Shown: positions 53,905-64,000 of the stretch, one piece after another
Position numbering within the stretch: the stretch's first letter is position 1
Layout of the letters: every line of letters begins with the position of its first letter
From: Dicaeum eximium
Taxonomy: Eukaryota; Chordata; Aves; Passeriformes; Dicaeidae
Reading direction: 5' to 3'
NCBI GenBank assembly: GCA_013396995.1
Contig: VWZP01007379.1
Span: 29,369-93,368 of the forward strand
Length of the DNA stretch: 64,000 nucleotides
Translations under genes and position numbers: made by a program
The notes under the pieces: generated by a model
Seen by the model: only the letters and a program-made list of their open reading frames with translations
Told to the model about the DNA's origin: nothing
The model's database searches: none

Positions 53905-55720
53905 GTTTTAAAATAATCTTATCCATCTGATACCCTGTTCATAATCCTGTGTCTTCCCATTAACTTTTGCCAGTGTTACTGTATTTAAAAAGAGATTTAA
54001 TGCTAATTAAAAAGGTCTGCTTTAAACTTCAGAAGTTAAATTATAAATTCTGTTGCTTTTCTTCAGCTGCAGATAACACTTTTTTATTGCTGTTTTGTTT
54101 GAGTATCATGTCCTTCGCTAGAAACAAGAAGCGATGTGAAACAAGGCTGAGCTAGTTTGAACTGCAGTGAGGCTCGTTCACTGTGTTGGTGGTTCATCAT
54201 CTTACTTATAGCTTATTTGGGATATTCTGGAGATTGAGAAATATGGCTATAAAAAGAAAGCTGGATTGATCCAGCTCTGTCACAGTGATATTGTTAATTG
54301 GTTGTACGTTTGTTGCATAAATAAGAATTTAGTGTGTGCAGGAGAGGACTGGTACAACCAGTACCTCTTAATGTGGAAGACAGCCCTGCCAGGGCAGCAC
54401 TGCTGACCTGGTGATAGTGTGGCAGCCTGCTGGTGAGCAGCAGAGTTCATGGTCACTTGATGGACGTGAACCATCCTTGTCACCTTTCGTTCTCTAAGCA
54501 GGATGCTTCAGAATGGAGTGCTCTGCCCAAGCATGCTCAGTATGTATTTATCTTTATCACTAGAATGTTTCCTCTCAACCTAATTGCTGGAACAAATAGT
54601 CTTGTATTGTAACTCACATGGGATCTTACGACAGCAGTGCAGAAAAGTATTTATTCCTTACCTTCCAAAAAGCACCAAGATTTTTCTGCATTGAATTTAA
54701 AGGGGGGAATAGTCACAAATGCTATGGATCTCGCCACCTTTTAATTTAAAGAAAAAAATATATTTTGGATGAGTAGGAAGAGCTGCACCAAATCATTTGC
54801 ATGGTTTTCTTGAATAGCATCCTCAAGACCCATCTGGATTAAGGTGTGGAAATGTTTTTGAAAAAGAGTTAGTATATTGTGAATAACAGTTCTTTGTATT
54901 TATGAAGTTGATAATGGAAAGAGAACAAAGATAAGTACATTTGTCCCTAAATGTTGTCTTTTCCTTTTTTTTCCCTTCTTTTTTTTTTTTTTTCTTTGTT
55001 ATATAAGCAGCAAGTAATGAAGTGAGAAGTGGGATGAAACAGAACCCTTCCCAGTAATAGTGGAACTTTTTATTCCTGACTTTATTTTCCCTTTGACTGT
55101 GATGTTGTTCAGTTGTAGGAAGTGTATCCTGATAAGAGAGAAAATAGTGGTGCCAAGGATGATGATCTATGCTAGGCTAAAATTCTCTCTACCTCTTCAG
55201 GGTGATTAATTTTTGACTGAGCTGCTGTATATAGCACCCAGTAGAAGAACAATCTACAGAAAAGTCTTTTTTTTTTTTTTCCAAATTATCATTTAATGTG
55301 TGTTCAAAACTCTATTCTTCAACACTGCAGCCAAATACCATAAGAAACTACTTACGTACTTTACCTGCTAGGAACCCTGAAAAACAAAACTGAATAAAAA
55401 ATTAAGTCAGATGCTTGTAGTTAACATGAAAGGTTGTTTTACTTTAGTTTGAAGTGAATGCGACAGAAAGAGCTAAGATGTGGTCATTAAAGAAGCAATG
55501 CCATTGCAGATATTTATTTGGAGGAAAAGTTGTAGAAATATATGTAAAGACTTAAACCCAAGACTGTCATAACTTGTTGCTAGCCCTTTTTAGCAGCTAC
55601 ATGAAGAAAATAGTATCTCCTCCTTCTATCCTTTGTTACGTGTGACATCCATGTTGTTTTCTACTGTTTAATTACATTGTGTGTTTATAGTTCTATGCTT
55701 ACCATTGTGCATATACTGGC

Positions 55721-55726
55721 AATAAA
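55721..55726 (+). terminator. Poly(A) signal AATAAA, likely main CLASP2 3' end
   Basis: AATAAA with T-rich downstream sequence (GGTTTTTCTGTTT at 55769-55781). A Pumilio-type TGTACATA sits directly after it (55728-55735). Earlier signals at 53899 and 55393 could give shorter transcripts. Confidence 0.7.
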
Positions 55727-55745
55727 ATGTACATAACATTACTTA

Positions 55746-58700
55746 AAAGATTAGCAATGTATACATTCTGGTTTTTCTGTTTAATTTGATCCCATCCTAT
55801 AAGAAAAACTATAAATGTGATTCATACAGCATTGGTTAGAAAAAATTTATCTTAATCATCATGTTTTGTGTGTCCAAATAATGTTTCTTTATATAGTTTT
55901 GTTACTAAATCTGACTTGGCACTTGAGAACATGTTGTGAATATAGGTATATTAGACAAATTTTTAAAAAATTGAATAGAGCCTTTATAAACACAGTTTTC
56001 TTCATCTAGGCAGATTTTTTGTTTATTATTTCATTTATTTGTACATTATACATAATTTCCTTTTTTTTTGATATTTAAAAATATTTTTCAGTCTATTGTC
56101 TTGTAGTTTTTACATTTTAATTATACAAAAGGTCACTTCAAAAAATTGCACAAATTCTAAGCTTAATAGCCCTGTATGTTATTCCTGCATTTTGTATAGG
56201 CAATATTTATTTTCAGAGAATCATTGCAAGATGACTGTTACTTGTTGTCTTTTTGAAGATGCTATTTCATACTGAAAATACATGTTATTGAAACATACAG
56301 TATATATTCTGGATAAAACCTAGGTTTTTTACAGGTAAACGAAAGATACGTTTTTTATCCCCTGTATGACTGAAAACTTTTGCTCCAGGTAGGGGGGAGG
56401 AAGATATTTACCCAACGTTTGTTCATCAGTTTTGCTTTTAAGCAGTCTTTAAATGTTTTAAGTGAAGATAACCCATGTATTAAAAATCTCAATGCAATAT
56501 ATTTAAATGAATATTTTACTTATGATATGACTAGTTCTGTTTCCAGCAGAGATGGGGTTGCTATCCTTGTAAACAGATACAATCTATTTATATTACATGA
56601 AGCCATCAGAATGTAAGAATTTGGAAAGAAAATTATTTACACGGCAGCCAGTTTATCAGATTCACTGCATTGCTTTTTGCCTCCATTTCCTATATTATAA
56701 GTAGATATTAGCTCAGTTAAATTCAAGCAATGATTAGTCATGCCTTATGTTCCTGCTGGGGGTAGTTTCTCTAATAGATCTTAGCATAAAGATCTGGGAA
56801 AAAATAGGATAGTTATAAGGTGCTGTTCTTTCAGACAGGGTTTCTGTATGTTCCTTCTAATATCCTGTGAAGATAGGTCATTGCAGTCATTTGAATATTG
56901 AAATGCAATTCTTAAATTTTGGGTTTGTGCTTTAAAAAGGAGGAAGGAGAAGAAAAGCTACATGCAAAATCAGGATGGGAAATGGATATTGTGGATGTCT
57001 CAGACTTGGATGTCATTTGCTTTAAAGAATTTTGAGTAACACATTATGTTCAGATGAAGTCTTAGCAAGGAAGTTGGGATAATAAATGTAAATTGAAAGG
57101 AGAGCTGATCATGTAAATTTTCCTGAGTTGGCTTGCTTGTTTGTTTTTGAAGATAAAGGTTGGAACAGATTGAGTTGTGTTTATTATTTGTGGTCTGAGT
57201 CACAGAGCAAAAAGAACAAACATCTGGATCCCGAAACACATATTCTTAATGGTTTCTATCCGTGTTTAAACATTAAAGTCACAAACATACCCATGAAAAA
57301 ATTCTACTGAGAATGCAGGCCTAAACTGCTCACAGTTTGAATTTTCAGCAAAGGAATTCAAATACTGAATGTGACATTGTCTCTTCGAAAACAATCATAA
57401 AAGAGAAAATCATTTTGAGAAATAAATATGTTGAATTACGCTACAGTTACTCCCTATGGGAGGCAAGTGAGAATGGTTCTGCTGGCTGTGCTAACTTGCA
57501 CTGTGTTAGGTTGGGACTTCACAAACACAGAGAAGACAATAAACATAAATGTGATGGGGATGCATAAGCAGTTTGGAACTGGAGGATTGTCTGGAGAACA
57601 AGATCTGTTGTTTTCTCCCAATTAAAACAGTAAACTGATGAGTTTTGCAGTTGCAGTCTACTTCCAGGTAAGATAAAAGTCAATATTCATATTAAGCTCA
57701 CTTAAGAAAACATCTTTAAATTCTCCCCCACACGAGTTTTCCAACTCATTAAAAGTACGTATTTTAAAGATTTGCTTTGTTATTTATATATGTTTGCTTC
57801 TTTTTTGTTAAAACACAAGATTTTCAGAAATTTGGGAAGTTTGAAGAACTAATTGTGCTGGTCTGGGAAAAAATCAAACTTCCCTTACTCTTTTAGTATA
57901 TTTTGTTTGTTTCTATGTTTTAGTGTACTTTAAGAGCTCAGAGTTTCCAAGCTGTGCAGCTTGAATTACCCCAGCTAAAGAAGTTTCTTCATTTGCTGAT
58001 GGGATTTTAGGATAATAAGTGTATTTACTAAGAAGTTTTCAAGCAGTTTTGAATACTGTGTTATTTCTATTGAATATAAAAATTCTGTCACTTTTGATGT
58101 ATTTTAGATAGATATAAGTGATCCTAGTGGAAATACTTTGAGGGAGTAAGATTGGAAAAAAATTACAGGTAGCGAAACATGGAAAATACTTCTTCAGTGG
58201 GAAAAGGAACATAGGTGCATGTAAATGTTTGATATGCACTTACATTGATATCAGATCGGAGTTGAAAAGGTAACTGAACTTGATCTTGGGCATCACAGTT
58301 TTACAGTTTTCTTTTTCAGTATCCTTTCTTACCTAGATCATGATAATTGTCCGCCAATGCTCACCTTTGGACCTCTGTGAACTCATTTTGCAACCAGTAC
58401 TGGAGATGGTTCTGCTAACCTTAGGATAAATTCAAAAGCAGCACCTGTCTGTCCAAGGAACATCTGTAGCAGTTAAAAACAAATATGTAGATTTAAGTTT
58501 TGCAGTAGACAGATATTCTCAAAAGTCAGCTAGACTGGTTTAGGTATTCCCTCACCATCTGTTCATCTCTGCCTGTGGCAGACCAACAGAGTACCTTTGT
58601 GGGGGCCTTCCCTAATATGGTCCCCAGGCTGATTTGCCTGGAATAATCTCAGACTGGTCCTCCAGCAATGCCAAGGGCTCACAAACCTGTGCCAGAGAGT

Positions 58701-61700
58701 GAATGAATGTCCTGGGCTGAGGGGGTCTGCCTGTATGGGGGCAGTGGTGGGGGAGGAAATACAAGAAAAACCACCTGTTTGCTAGCAGAGTGTGTTTAAC
58801 CTGAGCATGCATAGCTCATATCAAAATACCAGGGAAGATGAGGAAACTGCTGATTTCAACTTGGATAAACAGCTCAAGTGCAAGCCTGTAGAGCTTAATT
58901 TATATGCTAGTCTGAAATAATACATTTGAAATGTACCTAAGGGTGTGCAACTACACGATGACTCTAATCTGGAAGAATAGTCATTTCTGGCCTGTTACTT
59001 TGTGTCCTTTCAGCACAACTTAAACTGATGCAAATAAAACATTTTTACACTATAGTAAATGTCTTTACAGGTGGTTGTATCTTATCCAAAGAATTTCTGA
59101 GCTTTGATGCTGTTTTTGGTCTTTGAGATGACAGCTACGGGCATGCTGGCCAACTAATCATTTGAAATACTTTTCCAAGACAAGATGACCTGTTTCCCTA
59201 AGAAATTCTCATGCATCACCATTTATATAGCCTGTACCTGCCCTAGAAAAGACATCTCAGTTGGGTATTAACTGATTGTTCAGAAAGTGCCAGCTTAAAC
59301 CTTTTAAAACCTTACTTGAAGAGCTGATACTGTCAGAGGCTGCCTTTTATCAGAAATCTATTAATTAGCCACGGCTTGAGCCATTAGGAAGATTTTTGCA
59401 CTGTTAGGAGGTGAAAAATGCAGGGTTGCTAGAAAATAAGAGGAGAAAGACATGGTGTATATACTTTATTTAACCCCTTGTATGTTGCAGCTAATGTTCT
59501 GAAAAACTTTAAAGCCCCTATGTGATTTGTAAAGTTTTTAGGAAGGGAATTTTCTTGGAATACACAACACCTTCCTTTCTGCTTTGGGAACTCAGAGGAA
59601 AATACTGATATTGAAGGACTTTATATACAAACCAAGCCAGCCCAATGCTAGTAAAAGTTAGACCTGGCAGGGTACCAAAGCTGCCTCAGAGCCTCATGTA
59701 AAAGGGAGTCAGTCCATTAGGACTGAGAAATAACCAAGCTTCATTTTCTGTATCAGGCAGCCTACCTTGCCATAGCAGTCTGGGAGTCCAAATACTGATT
59801 TTTAGGCTACCAAGCACAGAATAGCAGAATAACAACTACTTGAACTTGTCCACCTTTACAGATTTCTGAGTCATCTTAAAATAAAATGGACTTCCTCCTT
59901 TGCCACCATCATAAAAACCTGCTAACTTAAGTTTAGATTCAGGTATGATGTAATGGGTCAAATAAAAATACTCTCTGGTCAGTGATGCTGTCTAAATCTC
60001 AGTGCCTACAAATGATCTCCATGTCATAGGCTTCTTTGTAGGCCGTGGTCTTCCTAAAAGGCAGGAGATGAAACAGAAGAAAGCAAAGGTAATACTTGTC
60101 ATGTCACTCCATCTTGTAAGATGTGAAGTCAGTAAGACATTTATTCCTCAGTTCCTATCTTGGCACCTTACTGCATCCTGAATTGGAGAAATGGGTAGTG
60201 TGAGGAATATGACTATGAAGGAATAAACTACACACCAGGAATACCTTGCAATGGAGACTTTCTTAAGAAGGAACAAGACCCCATGAGGAAAGGAGCATAT
60301 CCTGCTGCATTCTTCAGAAGCAGCCGAATCTATGTTTTTCATAACCTGATACTTAAGCATTGGAAGCAATCTGTATTTCTCCTTTACATATGAAGTTACT
60401 TCTCTGAGTGCCTCACTCATATCAAGGAGACACAAGCAAGTTCAAGTACAGCATCTGCTACATATCTGATGTATTTGATCAAAATGATCAGAAGGAGCTG
60501 TTGAAGCATTTAGCACACTCAACAAGTGTTACGCATCATGCAGAGTTCTGGTCAGATATCCTGTAATGTGTTGCTTGTCTCTATGCTGGCAGTGTTCTAA
60601 GACTTCTAGTGGAACTTGGAAGGTCTACTAAAAATGTTAATTGTGGGCTTTCCTATTTCCCCTTTACTTTTGTTGGCAGGCCTGCTTCTCAAGAGTTCTG
60701 AATCACAGAAGGGCTGGTAAATGCAGCAGTCCTTACAGTGCTTCAACATTCAACAGGCCCAAATTACACCTAAAATCATCGAAGAATCCAGATTAAAGGT
60801 GGCTGGTGGACATGGAGAGCATGTGGAGGCATTGCTGCTCGTCTTCTGCTGCACTCCACAGACACGGTGCATTGCTGTTCTCAGGCTGTCACAGTGACCT
60901 TGTACTTCTGCCACCTTCAGATGACCAGATACAGCAAAAGGACTGGGCTGGGTCAGCCCTTAATGTGTCAGGAGGTGTGTGGAGAACTGCAGGTCAGTGC
61001 AATGGTGGATCACATACAGAAGTTATTCCTGCTTGTGGCTGTTACCCAGCATTAAGTTCACTGCAGTAGGAGTGAATACACTCCCACTAACTAGGTGTAT
61101 AGGAGAGACAGAGAAGTTGTGTACTCAAAAATAGAGGGGCTAGAAATGTGTGTCAGCACCTTTCATAGAGATGTATGATGGATTCATAGCCCATCCAAGC
61201 CAGGAGTATCATCTAGGCATGGTAATTAACTCACTGTTATCCAAAGTCACCCTGCATTAGGCAGCAACTGCCGTACAACCAAGAGTCCAAAGACCAAATA
61301 GGATGCATCAAAAAACCAGTACTTTTCTAAACTCTGATTTGGGAATGAAGTATGCAGGGATTGCATAAATGTAAAACTTTCTTCTGACTTTAAACTGAAA
61401 ACTAGTATTTTAAGCACAACAAAAATCACTGGACAGCAAAAACTTCCATTACACAAAATTTTCAGAATAGATACTGAATTCACAGTGTCTTATGTTGTAC
61501 CTGATTAAGTTTTTCATGTGCTGTCTGTAGAACAATTTTTACTTGTTGAAAGCAAAGATCAGAGATGACATTTGGTCATATATATAACCGGTTATAATGC
61601 CAGTACTTAAGGTCATTTGTTCTCAGAAGAGCAATCAGGAAAATTATATGAGGAGTCTGATCACTATAAAAAAGATTAGCAAGTTTAGTGATGCCTTAAG

Positions 61701-64000
61701 AAACTTCATCATTTTGAATGCAGCTCATGAGAAAAAAATTCAATAAAGTTATCAGGTACCATATGCTAAAATACTTAACTTCAGCGCATATCCACCCATT
61801 AGCAAAACATGAGCCTCCCCACCTTAAATTTCACAGGTTGGACTTTGCATGCCATACACGAGCTTAGAGCAAGAGATGTTTTAAATAAATAATCTCTTGT
61901 TGTTTGTATATACAGTGCTTCTTTGCTGAGATCCCAGAGTGCTTACTGGGCAGATCATAAAGCAAAAAAAAAAAAAAAANACAATTAACAGTACAAGGTG
62001 AAAAACTCACCTTATTTGTCCCCAAACTTGAAGGACGGTGTAACTGCATACCTTTCTGTCTAGAGGTTAGTCAAGGGCAGCAGGTGTGGGTGTGAGGAAT
62101 ATACAGTGTTCCACAAGGCAAAATACCAGATTTAGATGTAACTTGCAAAGTTTATCAGTGTAGTTGGAACTGTACCTGTATACTGTTCGCAACAGAGATC
62201 AGTCAAAACACAAGACTGAATAGGACAAAGAAAAGAAACACTGAATTCTTTTGAACAATAATTAGTTTGAATAATAAAGTCTTTCCTACATACTATAGTA
62301 CTATTTCCTACATAGTTTGGAATTTACTGTACTCCATACAAGGAACTCAAAGCATTTATGACTGATAATCATCTTGTCAACCCTTGGAGGGGGAAAAAAA
62401 GGCTAAATTTCCTCTTTCACAGTGCTTTTGCATAGAAGTCTACAAGACCTTGTTGTGCCTTGCTTCTGTCATACCATCAGGGACAGTGGTCATGGTGGGA
62501 TAGGACAGTTTGTTGCAGTAGCTTCTGTGGTCACACTCTGTCAAGTATAAAATAGTTTGCATACCATGAGGGACACCTGTCACATGGGCCTTGGGACTTC
62601 TACGTTTTGTAAGAAGCAGTACTTAGATCAGAAAAGCTGCCATTATTTCACCCTCCCTACAAACACCCCATCTCCACGAGGCAGTAGTTTTTTTGATGTT
62701 ATCAATGACTCACTTGTCCACATAAGGGTGGTATATGAAGAATCAAATGAAGGTAAGAGACTGAATGGGTCCATTTGCTGTGATGCTCCTGTGTTTTATT
62801 ACAGCCTTTTGTTGTGGTCAGGAGTCAAAGCTCTGGTAACAGCTGGGCAGGCTAATGACAGAGAACTGAAATCAGAGAACTAAAGCCCTTGCTCCCTATC
62901 TGCATTCAGAATACGTGGGCTGAACCCAGATCAGTAGCTGAATCTGCTACCTGGGCTCTCCTGGTGTGGTTATTTTCAGTGACAGCAAATTGTCTGTCTT
63001 GATACTAAGAACAAATCTGCAACCCTAATATATGGTGTTTAGGTTACTTTAAAATATCAAAATTAATTCTAATAGGGTTAGGAAGCAAGTCTATGCTAAA
63101 GATAAAAAGCAGGTGTCTCAAATGCTTTTGCTCCCAAGTCCTCTCTTGGACTTCACAAAAAAGACCATTCAAAAATGCAGTGTTCCTTCTCATTTGCATT
63201 GTGACAAATGAGCATCTGTCAAGAGCAGCTGGCTGGCTTGGGGAGGGAAAAAACTGTTGAACGATTTAAAGCCACATGAGCTCTGTGGGATATACATAGA
63301 GAGGTGGGAGCCGTTTTGTGGTAGAGTTCTTCGAGTGAAAGGGAATCTGGTATTACCCTTTCCATTTGACAGAATTTCAAGTCACAGAATAAAACATGCC
63401 TGCCCTCTATATGGGAAGCTCTTGTAAACCCCAAGGGAAGGTTGTGAAAGTGTTTTGTGGGATGTGTAGTTCACTTCTTGAGAATAATCAGTGCAAATGG
63501 AAATGGAGCTTCAAAAAAAATGCGCTGCATGCATTTCACTCCTTTGCCAAAATCTAGGGCTGAAGACAGAGTAGTTTTATTTTACAACTTCCCAGTTTCT
63601 GAGCAAACTGGATACCATGATATATATTCTTTTCCTGCAGTCACTGAAATCAAAATAATTACTAAAAAATACAATAGCAATCACTGGGATAAGTGCAGCC
63701 CTTTACATCTGTGAGGATGCTTGTTACAAGTCTGTGGTTACAGAGACATGTTGGAGGAACAACTAATCTTGAAAAGACTCATCCAGCTCTCATCCTTGGT
63801 GGACCAAAGATCAGTTTGTGTACACAAGCAGATCTGTGTCATACCAGCCCTCCTCAAGGTACTTATGTGCCGCTTGGACGAGAATAATCTCTCAGAATCA
63901 CTAAGGCAGCAGTCCCAATCCTTGTCTGCTTTCCTGGGCAGTGTCACATGTGGGTGTTTGTTTCTCATCCCACATTTACAGTTGTACTAGTTTGAAATCA
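55746..64000. other. Intergenic sequence downstream of CLASP2
   Basis: 8.2 kb without a recognisable exon, RNA gene or clear transposon. Open frames reach about 108 residues and show no family features. A single N follows a poly-A run at 61964-61980. In mammals UBP1 is the neighbour on this side. No CpG-rich promoter or UBP1-like coding is visible before the window ends. Confidence 0.65.

Larger units (their letters stand above)
53626..55745 (+). other. CLASP2: CLASP2 3'UTR
   Basis: About 2.1 kb, AT-rich with T runs (53790-53802, 54965-54993, 55266-55280). Poly(A) signals lie at 53899-53904, 55393-55398 and 55721-55726. The last is followed by a T/GT-rich stretch and is taken as the main end. 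The UTR could continue farther, since 55746-56600 has similar composition. Confidence 0.75.

Noticed and set aside
60806..61069. Overlapping open frames in the downstream region
   Set aside because: Short, Cys/His/Ser-rich by chance, no domain or splice context. Not similar to UBP1 or other neighbours I know.

Overview
The window looks like a bird genome and is almost entirely one gene on the + strand: the 3' two-thirds of CLASP2, a microtubule plus-end stabilising protein. The avian assignment rests on CR1-type LINE 3' ends (about 1750-1904 and 28219-28285), LTR elements of a type I recall from bird genomes, compact AT-rich introns, and a protein that follows human CLASP2 (recalled, not aligned) almost residue for residue. 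A songbird or other neoavian species is my guess from the LTRs. The assembly is draft quality, with N bases at 20485, 49015-49215 and 61980.

Layout: 26 coding segments run from 375 to 53625. Concatenated, they give one open frame of 966 residues (2903 nt, opening with a split codon). The N-terminal TOG1 and TOG2 domains lie upstream of the window. In order the segments encode: a Ser/Arg-rich linker with two SxIP motifs (SKIP at 13934-13945, SRIP at 14912-14923) for EB1 binding and GSK3-type Ser repeats (375-19502); the TOG3 domain (about 23767-39802); a Ser/Pro linker (40147-42700); and the C-terminal CLIP-interacting helical domain (47043-53625). The 3'UTR runs from 53626 to about 55745, ending after an AATAAA at 55721. 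From there to 64000 I see no gene.

The most striking feature is a run of in-frame microexons in the middle of the gene: 24, 18, 27, 27 and 24 nt, plus an apparent 3-nt exon (AGA, one Arg, at 26823-26825) with its own pyrimidine-rich acceptor and a GTAAGT donor. It supplies the Arg of the K-R-V junction I recall in human CLASP1 and CLASP2, which the flanking exons alone do not encode. All six are multiples of three and can be skipped without a frameshift. Most have a UGC triplet shortly upstream of the acceptor, as described for SRRM4/nSR100-dependent neural microexons. A further 21-nt candidate lies at 24828-24848.

The introns also hold a solo LTR with a CTGA target duplication (40536-41106), a related LTR with an identical 287-nt repeat around one N that is probably an assembly error (about 19970-20845), two other LTR-like segments, and several perfect or near-perfect inverted repeats. 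No protein-coding gene was recognised on the minus strand.
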